Below, piece after piece: positions 22,600 through 35,580 of a stretch of 64,000 bases of DNA (positions are counted from its first letter, which is position 1; every line of letters starts with the position of its first letter). The DNA comes from Agarophyton chilense (Eukaryota > Rhodophyta > Florideophyceae > Gracilariales > Gracilariaceae). A program made the position numbers and the translations under genes. The DNA lies in contig JARGXX010000099.1 in NCBI GenBank assembly GCA_030374765.1, forward strand, positions 682,001-746,000, given 5' to 3'. Under the pieces are notes generated by a model. The model was not told the DNA's origin. It made no database searches and saw only the letters and a program-made list of their open reading frames with translations.

Positions 22600-23702
22600 C
22601 AACTGAAGTAGGATGCGACTTTCCCGCCGTGTCCGAGACAGACCTTTAGGTTCCCCAGAAAAGCTGCTGTGGTATGCAATAAAAGTATGGGAGCCTTTCA
22701 AACCTTTATATTTTTCTTAAATTCCTGCAACGACCACATCTGTTTAATATCTTTGTACGACCATCATACAACGTCACGAACTGCATTCATTTTTTTGTTG
22801 TACAAAGCTTGTGCAGCTGTCGCAGTGAGTCGCGGGAAGGCAGTCTGAAGCCAAGGACACAACATATTGGCCGCATCTACGTAGATGCAATGCTGCTTTA
22901 CTTTAACCATCATTGCGTGATGCAGAGATTCACCGATACCGCTGTTCCGTGGTAGCGTTAGATCATGCCTTCGGCCGGTCTCTGGGCCAAACATGTGTAG
23001 TATTAAATCGTCGGATGCAGTTATCGTCTGATACAGAACGCAGTGCATTTTCTTGTGCCCAGAGTAGCAGCTTTGCTGCATCGTTCCATGTCCTGCAAGT
23101 CTACTCATTTGGATCTTTTTGCAATCTATGAAGCCTATACAGCTGTCCCGTGGGGCACCCTTTTCTTCAAGTATCTTAGCAAATTCTACCGCTCGTTATT
23201 ATATCAGATCAACTCTTCGATCGGTCAAAACATGACCTTGGCTCTCTATAAAACCTTCAATTATCTCCCAAAATACTTAACTCATCTTTGAAGACCGCAT
23301 GCCAAACATTCATTCAAGTTCATACCATCTGCATGGCGTAGATAGCTTTCGTAGCACTATGCAACAAGCTGTTCCTCTGTCCCAAAAGTATGGAGATCGC
23401 TTCGAGAGTCCACCACTCCAACCCATGACTTCTGCTACACGTCGCATTTCTTTGGTTTTGAATCGAAACTCTGAAAGAGCGGCATGGTCACTGTATAGGT
23501 TCGGATAAAAACTTGACAAAGAATCGTAAAATGATCGTAGCCTGATGTTTCTTACATCATGTTGGGATGAATGGTTACTCTTCAAAGATTTGTATTGAAC
23601 TATGGCTCTAGCTTCAGGAAGAATTACCGCTTCAAATGTGCGTTTGCGGTGTCGTTTTCTTCGAAGCGCAGCTCCGATTCTGAAGTCTCTCTGCCTCATC
23701 AC
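22600..23702 (-). pseudogene. Harbinger H1 nuclease relic (DDE_Tnp_4 type)
   Basis: Read on the minus strand, 23,702-23,310 gives the N-terminal part with FRFKTKEM and then CIVLRKLSTPCRWYELE, the usual recognition segment of this family. After stops and a slip come CIGFIDCKKI (first catalytic Asp), YSGHKKMHCVLYQ, MFGPETGRRHD, YVDAANMLCPWLQ (second Asp region), and YNKKMNAVRDVV to 22,764. A further slip leads to a C-terminal stretch near 22,680-22,760 (LQEFKKN). These are ordered landmarks of PIF/Harbinger nucleases. At least three frameshifts or stops make it dead. It converges with the ORF1 relic at 10,475-11,186 across the G2 insertion. Confidence 0.85.
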
Positions 23703-24620
23703 ACGATATTGAGATGATCAGGTGATTGGACAGGGACAGGGTCTCCTTTAATATTCACAAGTATAGTCCCATTTTGCGTTGCGTAAATACAAAGTTTGGG
23801 TTTCGTTACGAGAATTTGTTTTGAACTTGTGAGTCACAAACTGAAGTTTTACGGAACGATTTGACGTTTGCGTAAACTCTCTAATCTTGACAGGTGTGCG
23901 TGTTAAAATTACATACCTCGCGCGAAACGCTGCCAGAGGCGGGCCAAACGCAACATGCGTGCTGTAGCGGGATTTCCATCGCCTTCTGTGAAACACGATC
24001 CTTCGACACGGGGAAAAACAAAATTCCGCATCACGTGGTGTTTGATCTGAAGTGGCCTCATCTTTGCTCTCAATCCCGCGGTAATGTCAGATGTATCGCC
24101 CGCGTGATTGCCAAAATCCTCTCAAGAGTATGAGGACTGTCGATAGGTGACTCTTACTCTCACATTTGTATCTCTTAAGATGCATTCAACAGCACAGTCC
24201 TAATACAAGGGTATTCTTATGACACTGTTACATGCTACGAGGGTTTTCGGCTGCTGACTCCTAATACACAGCCACTCCAACCCCAAAGATGCTTTATAAG
24301 CCGTTCTCTCTAATTAGAGTGCCTCTTGAGAACAGGTTCGACGCCTAACTCTCCACGCCCATCCGCGCACATCACAACACGGGAGAAGAAACAAAAGAGG
24401 ACTCTTGCACGACTGTGTATGGCATGATGCATGATCCAACAGGCAACGACTCAGAAACGAGCAATGCCAAAAGCGTGAGAAGTAGCAAGGGCCGAATACA
24501 GCCGAGAGAAGCCATCGTAAAGACAGCAACCGAGCCAGCCCCACGAGCTGCCGTGGGAAAGGAGACATCCGGCCAGGTTAGATAGTTGTTTTTTGCCATG
24601 TTTGATGTGAGGATCGACGA
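23703..24620. other. No recognisable gene
   Basis: Only short ORFs without family features. The Leu/Ser-rich minus-strand ORF near 24,314-24,568 overlaps the tail of the H2 frame and looks like chance. Confidence 0.5.
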
Positions 24621-24629
24621 TACACCGGA

Positions 24630-25746
24630 TTTAATCCCGCTGAGCCGTACAAGACATGCGTGTACTGCACAACTTTCTAGCAATAATTCGAAGGCGCTCT
24701 CGTGTTCTGGAGAAGTTGTCCATTTTTGGAGCAACCTTTAAGGCATCCGTCTCATTCTCGAATTTCATGTCTTGAACTGGATCAAGAAAGAGTCAGCACC
24801 AGACTCATTCCACTCTGCCCATCGAAATAAACTCTCCTGTGCCTTCCGCAAAATGTGTGCGTCATACTCGGCGTGTTTCTCGAAGATCTCATTGTTATTT
24901 ACACACAGAATCTCCAGTTTCATAGAAACATTTATCACCACCAATGATCGCTATAACTCGTATTTTAGAGGCTGCCACAAAATCCCCCAATGACTTTTCA
25001 AACGACCGAAGGCCTGGTCTACATGATCTCTATGCGATGAGAGTAATATGATAACTCTCTGATTACATGAATCATCTTCCCCACTAGAAACAGCAGTAAT
25101 AAGAAAGTCTCTACACTGATAAGCTTCATCGCCAGAAATCCAGAAACCAACCGGTAGCACAACTTCGTTCAAATATTTTTCGATATTATAATGCGCCAGA
25201 GCTACTCCATTCACACTCGAGCCAACACAAATCGCAGAACTGGCGACAAAACTATAATTTGAGTCGACGAAAGCCTGCCAAGGCACACCAAATCCATCTT
25301 TCCTGGTAAAGGACTGTTAATTAGGATTTTTCGCAACGGTTTCTCCAAATATATAAAAGTAACATCAACAGCTCCGACACAACCAGGAAGTGAATAAAGT
25401 ACCTCGTTGAGGTCGCAAATTCTATTGATCTGTCAAAGTATGTCTCAACATTATTCTTCTCGGGAAACTCTTCAAATAAAAGAATAGAGTCACACGCAAT
25501 TTAGACTTCATCAAATATGTCGTATACGGTCGATCGAGCCAGTCCAAAAGATAAACAAAGATCTCAATAGCTCCCACCATTCATAAGGCGCGGAAATACA
25601 ACAAGTTTGGGAGTAGCTTCTACATCCTGGACACGGACGTGAGCTCGAATCTGAAATGATTTTTCGAAATCGTCAAACCGCGATATGAACGGTTTAAAAA
25701 GCTTTAATAAAGGCGTCTGAACAAACAACGGGAAAGGGATAAGCAT
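24630..25746 (-). pseudogene. Harbinger H2 nuclease relic, a second DDE_Tnp_4 subfamily
   Basis: The minus strand opens with KLVVFPRLMNGGSY and, after one stop, LSFGLARSTVYDIFDEV, a helix-turn-helix-like segment found before the catalytic domain in this family. GCVGAVDVTFI (first Asp at 25,364-25,366), a frameshift, then VDSNYSF, SGDEAYQC and AFGRLKSHWGILWQPL follow. The tail continues to about 24,630 with weak similarity to the usual C-terminus. Wording and motif spacing differ from H1 and H3, so this is a separate, HARBI1-like lineage. No ORF1 partner is visible beside it. Confidence 0.85.
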
Positions 25747-25749
25747 TTT

Positions 25750-26139
25750 GAAAAGTCTTTGTTAGACAAGACCTCTATGATTTGGCCGAACGATCTCCAT
25801 GCTCTTTTGATGTGATTGCATGTATAACGCGTTTTGCAGAAAGAATAGTACCAGAAAAAACCTACAAATTGTAATCAGGGGCGGCTTGGAAAGATTTGTT
25901 GGAAGTCGACGATTTGGCATTGCGTTATGCTGATAGTCGCTTTGATTACGGCGTTAGGAAAATATAATCACGATCAACACGATGTTTCTATTGATCTCGG
26001 TAGAGATTTACTTTCAATCTCAATGAAAAAAAAGTGACCTTTTGAAAGTGAGTTTTATCTGATATAAAATTTGTATTCGGCTTGATTTGGCAAACTGCAA
26101 ATATGGTCGCATTTGAACCTCACTTTTCTCTGTAGACCC
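25750..26139. other. No recognisable gene
   Basis: AT-rich sequence between H2 and the first recognisable G4 codons; no ORF or repeat I can support. Confidence 0.5.
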
Positions 26140-29100
26140 CTTTTTAGCCACCTGAGACACCCACCACTCAAACGAAATAACGATCTTCTACAGAATTTGT
26201 CTACGTTTCACAAAGATATACCCCTGACATCAAGGCCATCGTGGATCCCTTGAATGGACTTCTGTGGAGCGGTCCATGCGATGAAATGGAAACCTTTACG
26301 TCATCCCAAATGCATGCCTTCCGCTCCCATGAACAGTCTGACACATCGGCCCCGATTCTATGGTTACAGAAACACCAACTGCTATTTTTAGATAGATAGG
26401 AACTCTACTGGCTATCAAGCTGGGTGTATATTCTTTAAAGAATTCTCCGAAATAGAAAGGAAAACTAGTGGGGCATTGTTAAACGTCTTTTAATTCCCTG
26501 GTGGCCCACTAGTTCATTTCAAGAAAGATTGTATCACAGTGGTAAGGGATCTACTCAATCTCCAACGTTCTTTGATGGGCCTGCACTTTCCCTTTTATAA
26601 GGAGAACCCTTCCGTACGATGGCTTATGACAATAAAAAAACAGTCAGGTTGTTTTATGCGATGGAGCCTCTGCCTGAAGCAAGACGCCTTCGAAGTGATA
26701 TACAAAAAATGCACGCAAAACGCACAAGCCGATGCGCTTCAACACTTATCCGCAAATGGATAACCTCTAGCTATCGGTGGTTAAGAAATTTCTCGCTTGG
26801 TCGACGATGACAGGAAACCGGAAGATGTGGATTTAACACATGATAGGCTGCCACAAAAACTATAGTCGGAACCTCAATGGGACGCGCTATTCGTATCTGG
26901 TGATACGAAGATCCACCCACTTGGTAGTTTGGTGCCGATTCCATCATAACGGATGGTGAATGAACCAAGGTGACCCCTTCTGTACTAAGGTACGAGCCTG
27001 GCTTAGTGGCGGTGCAACAAATCCTTTCGAGGTGCATAATATGATATACATATCCGAACGGTGCACTCAATCCTAGCATTTGGCGAATATTGATGAATAT
27101 GCCCGTTTACGGAAACTATACATCTCCTTGCGAAGCAACATTTCCTGGCCAGTCATGGATTGGGGTTACTTTGCAACTGTGCGGCTTTACATTGAATTTG
27201 CTATGAATCGTGGAAAACTACGCAGACACTTTATGAGGTTGAACCATTTACCACTAAGGGCTCTCTTCGAATTTGTCGCTTTAAAAAATGTCGGGTCTTT
27301 GCCCATCCCCAGACATGGAGATAAGTTTTGCTGAATATCCCGGATAGTTTCTATCAGTTGTTTCAGATCACTGCCCTTCTGGAAACATCCGCCTACTCCG
27401 TTGCCTAAGATTCCTGGACCCACTGACAATATTTCTATGGCGCGCTGGTTTAAGTTATATCCGGTAACATATTGCTGGTTATAATGCGAATTTTCAAGGT
27501 TTTCTTTCACAGAATTCAGGCAGAAAATCTCTTCACAACTTCTTACCACAACCAGCGTAATGAGCATGTCGAGCGGTGTGACAGAACGCTACTCCCTTAT
27601 TCTGCTTATTCGGTGCCTCATTACCCCCAAACATTAGTACCTGTTTACAAGAGCTCTCACATTTGCGTAGAATAAGCAGATATATCACACAATAAGTTTG
27701 ACTCCATTTCAAATAGTCTTGACCCGCCTCCCGACTTCTGTCACTTTGAAAATACATCCAATACAGTACATCTTCCTATTTCCGTAGGATCGTAACCACA
27801 ATTAAAAAGAATGACTGCCAAATTCGATTCCTACTGACAGCAGTCTGATGGCACATACCCGAGCCACAAAAAAGCGTTTTTTGGAATCTCTTGTACAGGG
27901 TACGATACTCTCTATCAAATTCGGTATCTACGTCTTCATGGGGAAGGATTACATAAATTTTGATAAAAAGAAACAACACAAACATTTTTCTTTTGCGGAT
28001 ACATTTTTCGTTTTAATCTCTATTACATATAATATCATTTTGATGGAAACTGCTGACGAAAATGAGCGGATCTCAGGCGGTCCCGTTTTCAGCATTCCAA
28101 CCACTTTCTTGGAGGTTCGCATAGATGGAAAATGAGCTGCGTCCGGGAGTTATAGTTCTAGGCACCCATCCGTTGTCAAACCAAATCCTGTGGTTACAAA
28201 ACATCCTGCCTTGCCACACCCTACTCGAGACTCTCTGGTATATCTATTTTATCAGGCAATGGCCAAAATGGTCTTTCTTCTCTCAGGCCACTGCCCGGTG
28301 TATACTGCCGTTGATTGGGTACTTTTCAACCTGTATGGAGCTCTGCATAAAAAGGAGAAGGAGGCTACTATCTCTGATCGAATAATTGCTATGGCTTCGA
28401 CACGAAATAATCAGAGTGTTGTAGCGACTCTGAGCATAGTAAAATGGATTCGGATGGACCAAAAGTACCTTCGACAGAGCCGACGTTCTCAAAATTGTGC
28501 GCTTAAGCTTATGCAGACTCTTTTTGAGAGCATTATACAGCACTAGAGCCAAATCGGACTTTTCGTGAAGACCTTGATTGAAGCGAGCACCCAAGAAGTG
28601 TATAAGCTCTGGGAGGAGCGTTGTAGTTTGAACGAAAACCATTAAATAAGCGAAAAGAAACCGGACAGGGAACTGGATGATGACTTACAGGTGGGTCACA
28701 TTTCAAGAGCTTCGTTTAATTCTGGAAGACTAGCCAAAGTGGGCCCTTCTGATGTTTTCTCATCGTATCTATCGCCTTGTGTTGTAGGGAAGGACATATC
28801 GGGCAAGCTGGCTAACTTCACAATGTCGCACAAAACGAACCAAGCCATCGTCATGAACCTGATGCAAGCAAAAATTGCAGTCGCAGACACAGCCCCAACG
28901 CCTTTATAAGTATCTTCTATGCTATTTAGACCACGCGAGTAACTTTATATCTTTCAAAAGGCGTGCATAGAAACAGCTCGTTGCCAGATGAGATGGAGAC
29001 CATTAAGGAAGTCCACCATAACGCAAATTCTTCTCTTGCAGATATGTTTCACCTACCACTACGTTACTTGGGTGGAAACAGTACTGGGAGATCGGAAGAA

Positions 29101-29380
29101 TAAGGTGCATATGGTACTCTTGCACCAAAGCGCTGCTCGAACCCACTAGCAACTCCATCGCACACTAAATAACGTGAGGAAGCGTAACGCTAATCCAAAA
29201 AGACTACGACCTTGATTTTGTTGTCTACTAAACTATGAAACACTCCTACATCCCGGTTTCTCACATTTAGAACCTCGTCTTTTGGTATAGGTATGGTTCA
29301 GAAGCCGGCAGTTATGAACCAATAGGACACCTCCCACATTTGAAAGTGGCAGCTTATCACGACCTAACCTGGTTATAGAT
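26140..29380 (+). pseudogene. pol: pol remnant of G4 (RT end to chromodomain)
   Basis: 26,170-26,400 matches the RT/RNase H junction (DPLNGLL, APILW). 26,539-26,763 matches RNase H: SLMGLHFPF, SVRWLM, CFMRWSL, NAQADAL against G1 YLMGNHFTV, SLRWLL, RLMRWRL, NTQADAL. 27,080-27,334 is the integrase zinc-finger region. 27,470-27,675 is the core end (FTTSYHNQRNEHVERCDRTL against G2 FTTAHHPQTNGQVERFNHTL). 27,850-28,110 is the GPY-like C-terminus (YVFMGKDYINFDKK against G1 YVFIRKEYWNSEKE). 28,190-28,450 follows the G1 Pro-rich linker at DNA level. 29,255-29,370 matches the G1 chromodomain at DNA level. G4 keeps integrase core sequence that G1 has deleted. Confidence 0.8.
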
Positions 29381-29639
29381 CTCGGAAAGGATCGCCACCG
29401 TCCAGATGAGATAGTGATTCTACCTCTGTGGAAGAGAAAAACAAGAATAATCATGAAAAAGATGTAAGAGAAAAATTGAAAATGGAAAGAATTCAGACAA
29501 GTTTAATTGGAAATTATCAGATGCTATAGATACCATATAGAGAACTCACATTTTGCACTGTCTCACATGATTACACTCTTCTTCCGAGCTCTTCATCCTC
29601 TCTACTTATCGGAGTCTCTATTACCGGGGTGGTTGCCTT

Positions 29640-31192
29640 TACGGCGGGAACTCAACGCCGCGCGCATTTCAGCGAGCAAATCATTGAAAACACTTCAACC
29701 AAGTTAGATGTTGCAGAGAGAGTGGGACATCACGTTCGACTAAACCGCTGGGGCTCGCATTTACCGGGCACGAAACGATCAAAATTCTTTTTGGGATCCT
29801 TTACGGCGAGGATAGACTTTGAATACCAGCTGCCACAGCAGGAGCAGGACTTAAAGTGTTATCCAATTCAAGACATGCCATTAGTGGCTTACTGGGAACG
29901 TCTGGTTATTCCATGGTTTGGATCTCCACCGCCTCAGCGTGATTTATTGCATGGTTTACATCTTTGCTTAACAATAGTTCATCGCTATCAAAGACGTTGT
30001 AATACTCATATGCATCTATAAAGACACTTGGATGTTTTTATGGGATATATCATCGAGGAAACTGAAGTTCGTCCGCTTTTTCCGGGAGGAAAACATGTTC
30101 AAGTAGTCAAGCGGGGCTCGGACCCCTGCTAAAAGGTCTTGTATCTGACCATCGAATGCACGGCAACCCTGTTCAAGTGTGATCGAGGTCCAGTCGTCTA
30201 CGTAGATTTATTCGGGAACTTCCGTCACCTCTTGGTCGTTCGTTTCACCGTCAAGTCAGACGCCCAAGTTTAAGCCAAGGTTGCTTCCAGAAACCCGAAA
30301 CAAAATGAACCTCTATCAGTTTTGGTCATAAGCCTCTCATGATATGACCGGCGCTGTGTGAAGAGCCCATTATTTGACGACCATTAACCAGATTCTGAAC
30401 TGAAAATCCTCCATGATGGTGGAACCGTAAAATGTGACCACGGAAGGTATCTCGACGTAACAGCTTTGATAGGATTCGAAAGTTGACACCCCACCTTAGA
30501 CGGAAACATTTCGACCGCATCGGTTCGATTAGCAACTGCTTTCATCTCCACGTTTTCGTACTGGACCATATACCCGAACTGTAAACATGCCCGGCGCCCA
30601 ATAGGCATCATTTCCATGAAGTTTTCTTTCGCGATCCGCCACATAAAGCAGAATTCACCCTGAATGCTCAGTTGGACCATCCTTACCATCCTCACTGTCT
30701 CCTGATCCAAAATGAGACTACCACTCCAAGGGAGTGTTTCCAATTTTCCAGGCGCTTGAGGTCCTAAATTACACCTTGCATGCAGTATAGCCGAATATCA
30801 TAGTTCCGACCGGCAAGAACGGATGAAAAGAAGGGAGCCCGGCGAATATGTTGAAGACCAAGATGAGCTAAAGCCACATAAGCGAGGGCAGCTGACTTTC
30901 TGTCATGATGGGTGACCTTATCACCGGGAACCATGATGAGTTTGCATAAATCCCATGATATGGGCGGAGAATTCGGAATATCACCGAAAATCATCCCGTT
31001 TCCACAGACATAAAAACCTAAAAGGGCTTCGTTGAACATTGCAAGTAGACGGAACATCGCTGCGAACCCGAGAGATGATTCGTGCACAGTCATTTGTAAG
31101 CCGACCAATATATCATACGAAGTACATGTGATTTGGTGGAAAATCTCATGAAGGACCGGCACCCTCGTTTTTCGTTGAAGCCAGGGCTGCAA
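29640..31192 (-). pseudogene. Antisense ORF remnant of G4
   Basis: On the minus strand 31,192-30,764 and 30,743-30,384 are open in two frames, followed by broken text to about 29,640. FCFMWRIAKENFMEMMP... aligns with G1 CVFVRIGSSRITRAKFQYP..., RRAPFFSSV with RRAPWFHPT, YEYYNVFDSDEL with DLYYAYGGDDL, and the tail RDVPLSLQHLTWLKCFQ with RDALVARLAGVSNFASD. The order and position relative to pol are the same as in G1. Similarity is weak and I aligned it by eye, so the exact ends are uncertain. The plus-strand ORF at 29,629-30,021 is its shadow. Confidence 0.6.
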
Positions 31193-31199
31193 TTAGGAG

Positions 31200-33850
31200 A
31201 TCAGTTCACGGTAGGGGCCCTAACCGGAACCGAAAGTACTAACCCTGTCCGTTTTTATACTATTGTTTGTTTTGTTGTTCATTGGGCGTGAATTCGAGCG
31301 ATATGCTGTAAGATTCAATCGAAGAGTCGAGGACGAGAACTATGAGTTTGGAGCGGTGGATCGCAAAGTCATGTACTAAGTTGAAAAATGAAGGCAAGAG
31401 CGCTGCCTTCTGAACCAGTTCCTATTCACGGATGTGTGTTGTACTTAACGACTAGGAGATTCGACAGTTGAACCAAATCTTCTTAAATCGGTGTTTTCTG
31501 ATGTTTCGCACGTCATTGCAGATATCTTACACGTACCTCAACAGTCCGTTATGAATCAAAATCCTTTTCATAGTGGTCTCAGATGTACTAATCATCTCAC
31601 CGCGTATCTGTTTTGTTATGCGTAGTAAAAATTATTAGCGGAGCTTCATTGCCGAATGGGTTCGGCACGAGCCCACGGTATGCACCCATATGCCCTCCAT
31701 GGCCAGAATTTGGGTGTTTCTGGATCACTTGTCACACTTTTGGGCTGGAGTAGATTGGCAGAGCGGTGTTGGTCTACTTATGTGTTTTACATAAAGCAAC
31801 CCTAGTAAGATAGGGTATTTACTACGTTAGGACGCAATGGTTGTACGATCGGTGACCCCGCCCTGGCCTTCATTAAAACTCCACAGCCGTCGCCCATGCC
31901 TCCGAGTCTTTTTCGCTTGCCCGTGCTACTTCTCTTTTCGGAGATTAGGCCAATTCATTCTCGATAGACATTCCTAGTGGGTCTATCGAATAAAATCATT
32001 TCCACTGTCGCTTGTAATACTTATCGCTATCAGGAGTTATCCTCCTAGTACAAGGTAGACGTTTTATTTTATTCTGCTAGATCGCGAGGCCCAACGCTCT
32101 ACCCACCCTCACAAACGATTCCTTTTTTGAACCCCAGTAAGCCTTCTCGCAGTGTTGGCCCGTATACACGGGAACAAAATACCACTTTCACTTCAAAACA
32201 CTGCTTATCTACTTTCCCTGCATGTTGCATCGGTCTTCTCTGGGTTTAACCAACCCTACGTATTCGTGCAGACAGAGAATGGAATCTTTCAATAAAACTC
32301 CCTTAGTCTGACTAGGGTTGCTTTTCAAGAGATACTGATTCGTTTTCGTTCTACTGGAACAAGAGCTCCTACTTCAACATCTTTTTTGAGAGCAATGATG
32401 TTTTCACGACATCAATTTTTCTCAACCTACTTTGAAGAAAGCGTCCTATGAGACTAATATTCCATAATTTAGCCTTCTTCTTTGAGAATTGAACGCTCTG
32501 CATAGTGTTCAAGAGATAACACTTTGCAACTCCAAAATCACTGCCCGTAGAAGCTACAAATATACTTAGATTCAGAACGTGACAGATCAAATTAACCGGA
32601 GTTTTAATCGGGCAGCCATTTTAACTGAGCTCTCCGACAACTGAGCGCCGCCATTTCTATTAATTGACGCGCAATCTGTCCGCCAAAGCACGTGTGTTAA
32701 CATTATAGTTCCTTATGCTGGTGATAACAGAGTTGTTCTTGGTTCGTGAAGTGTATTAGAAAGCTGTTTTAAAGAACCATTTTGGATCATAGAAGGTCTT
32801 TGGATTGAAGTAGAATTACCTCTTTTCCATCGGACAGAACTTCGGTTATCTTTAAGCGCCATAAGTGTGGTTCACCAAAACGGACACCCGAATATCTTCT
32901 CTTTCATAGACTTTTTGAAAGTCTCTTCGCTCTTTTCGCATGTTTCCATAAATAGAACCACACATGAGTATCAATATGAACATTGGGCCTTAGAATAAGG
33001 AACTGTTATTTTGACAAACGGGAGCAATTCTTCCGCTTTAGCACTCACGACACACAACAAGCTCGGCTAAGAATTCAGAAAATATCTTGGCTTGAGAAAT
33101 GCCAATCATATCTCACAACACCCTGATTTGAAAGAATTAGTGACGTTTACGAAGTAGCCTGCCCGCAAACACAAAAGAACAATTAAGAGAACATTTGTTT
33201 GTGCCAAGAATTGTTGCCCAAGTCTGTCATTGGGAAAGCTGTTTATGGTTGGTGACTATAGACCCGATCGGCTACAAACAAAGAATCATCCAAAGGAATA
33301 ATTAGTATATCTGTGAAAACGTTCCATACAAAACTAACCAATTTGTTCATGTATCGAGACTTTCTTGCCGACCATCGAAATCTGACTTGGAGAAGAGGCA
33401 TTTTAAATACAAACAATGAATTGTTGAAAGGACCTGAAGTTTTATTAAGATTACACACATCGTTCGTGAACTGTGATTGAGCAGTGGCTGAGGAACGTAG
33501 GCCTTGATGGTAGTTATCTACATTAGTTATTGTTGTAGTTCAATTCCATTTTGCAACCATTTCTTTTGGTACTTATCATTCTCAACCCTTATGTAGATCC
33601 AGAACAATGCATTTTGTATAAGTAAGACTTCTCAGATCTAAAAATTGAACCTGTTTTATAACCTGGAACCACTCTTTGGACTACAGTTTTCCGATTCTCA
33701 TGAATACCCTTTCCAGACGTGTATGTAATACAACATGATTCGATAAAAAGACCGTAACCTGGACTAAACTTGAGTAAATACTTGTGAGTATGACGTGTGT
33801 TAAGTTGTAACGCAATGACGGGTTAATTCAGCGTACGGGTCTCGACCGGT
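31200..33850. other. AT-rich stretch with no recognisable gene
   Basis: About 2.6 kb with only short random-looking ORFs. It could include the vanished 3' LTR of G4, but no part aligns convincingly with the G1 LTR by eye. Confidence 0.5.
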
Positions 33851-33852
33851 GG

Positions 33853-33886
33853 TAGCGTGGTAGAGCGGCTCCTCAGGTTCGAATCC
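33853..33886 (+). pseudogene. tRNA-like relic or SINE head (box A-like and perfect box B)
   Basis: tagcgtggtagagcgg (33,853-33,868) resembles a tRNA D-arm, and ggttcgaatcc (33,876-33,886) matches the box B consensus exactly. Only seven bases separate them, so the anticodon arm is missing and it cannot fold as a tRNA. The acceptor ends do not pair. A deleted tRNA pseudogene or the head of a tRNA-derived SINE would explain it. Confidence 0.35.
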
Positions 33887-33889
33887 TTG

Positions 33890-34755
33890 ACGGCGGCACT
33901 TCCAGAGTACTTGGTGCGATGGGCTGGCGTTTACTGCGTAGTCTTACAGGTTGGAGCTACGGAAACGATGGCTTGAAGACCAAAAGGTGGAACGAATATA
34001 CCAAAGGGGGTTATTTAGTATCCTAACGGTGCCTACCGTACTCTAACGGAGAAGCGTAACTCGAACCCAATAAATAGTACGGCCGAGGCGCTGAGATCTC
34101 CTGGGAACTGTAGTGTTAATCTATTACACTAATTAAATTAAATTAATAATCTACATGAGTCCACCTGAGGTCGATCCGTACACGTGTCATCTGCAAGATC
34201 CTTCAGGACCAGGCGACTTACTGGGCTCAACCGTTATTACCGCTCCTTCACATAAGTTATGAATCCCCTAATTTCGATATTCTAATGAAGGAGTGCTTTG
34301 GAAACCGGAAAATGGCATTAGTAGTTGGGCCAGTAGCCAGGTTGTTTAAGATGAATTTTTGGAGATTAGAAAGCTTACGAAAGACAGGAAATATGCGCTT
34401 TGGGGCAGATTTATGTTATGCAACTTTGTGAAAAGTGCGCCTGAAATGTAATTACTCATGAAATAAAACCACATTGCGCATGGTCATGTCTCAGGAATGG
34501 AAGAGAGTACAAGCAGTGCTCCGTGCCACTTTTTTCACACAGCGTACCATCACCATGACAGGCCATCTCCAAAGGGATGAAACCATTACCGCCGCTGGTG
34601 AGCGGTGCTCAGCTTCTCGACTTAGAGTCCAAGGCGTGCTAAGCAAGGGCAACAGGTTTTCTGTGTTGTCGTCATCAGCTTTCCACGTAGCGGTTTGCAC
34701 ACAATAGATTAAACGTGGCGATATTATTACGCCAACCACCTGAACAGAAGACAAA
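33890..34755. other. No recognisable gene
   Basis: The first 250 bp are more GC-rich than their surroundings and may belong with the tRNA-like head. The overlapping ORFs at 34,474-34,754 on both strands are complementary shadows without family features. Confidence 0.45.
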
Positions 34756-34759
34756 GAAT

Positions 34760-35580
34760 CTCAATTACCAACTTTCTGTTCAACTTCAACGCGTTTTACG
34801 ACCTTGACTGCTTTACAAACTTTACATTTCAGAAGCACCATTCGATTTAACTCTTTAACGTAATGCGCTGGCCTGCGAATCTAACTTCAACTAAGTTTAA
34901 TAGGTATGCATCCACTTCGCTGCTGGCAACCTACATTATACTGCCTCGCCTTTCTGCGCCAGTTAGATGGGCTGACTTAGAATTTTTTCTTTGGCATGAA
35001 TACATCCCAGCTTGAGGAGATCTTCTGGGAAGCAATTTAACTACTACTAAACACACAATACCATTTAATTAACGGGCAGTTAAGTTCAACGTTGATAACT
35101 GACCGTGTAGCTACGTATGCACAAGCAATAAATGCTCGTTCATCAGCTTTGCTAAACTGCGTCATATTTATTGATGTTACGGTTCTAGAAATTGCGAGGC
35201 CGAAGAGAAACTTGGTCAAACGTGTCGTTTACAATAGAGATATTCGTTAGCAAGCCTTGAATTATAAGGCAGTGAATGTTCCGGATGGCATGATAATTCA
35301 TCTGTATGGGCCACTAGAAGGGCGGCGATATGACTGGACTTTGAATGTGCACAGTCAACTGGAGGAGAAGTTTCCTGAACTACAAGACGTGAGCGGGATG
35401 AGGTACTGAATATATAGAGACTCAGGATACCACAATAGGTGGTACAAAGAATCTCCCGTTGAAGGAGCAACGCCTAATAGTGGGCAAAAAGCGTTCAACA
35501 GGGCTGTATCAAGTGTTGGAGAAACCCAAGAAGGGGTGTTTAAAGAGCTGAAAATGCATTTCGCGAAGGTTTATTAAGCG
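34760..35580 (+). pseudogene. Harbinger H3 nuclease relic (DDE_Tnp_4 type)
   Basis: Reading the plus strand with slips gives FNVMRWPANLTSTKFNRYAS, IILPRLSAPVRWADLE, then CVIFIDVTVLEIARPKRN (first Asp), a one-codon stop, NYKAVNVPDGMIIHLYGPLEGRRYD, YRDSGYHNRW (second Asp region) and KAFNRAVSSVGETQEGVFKEL. This is the same order and wording as the H1 nuclease family. Several stops (for example near 35,250 and 35,406) make it dead. It converges with the ORF1 relic at 35,843-36,720. Confidence 0.85.

Larger units (their letters stand above)
26140..31200 (+). mobile_element. Decayed gypsy element G4, related to G1
   Basis: The segment follows the G1 gene order from the end of RT through RNase H, integrase, linker and chromodomain, then the antisense ORF on the minus strand. 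gag, protease and most of RT are missing on the left. I find no LTR on either side that I can defend. Nearly every codon block is shifted or stopped, so it is much older than G1 and G2, and its base composition has drifted to that of the AT-rich surroundings. Confidence 0.8.

Noticed and set aside
29629-30021. 130-codon plus-strand ORF in G4
   Set aside because: The minus-strand antisense relic aligns through this region; this frame has no counterpart in G1.
31200-32400. Possible 3' LTR of G4
   Set aside because: Some short words resemble the G1 LTR (for example near 31,650 and 31,900), but I could not align a continuous stretch.
34474-34754. Overlapping ORFs on both strands
   Set aside because: They are mutually complementary, with no motif and no counterpart elsewhere in the window.
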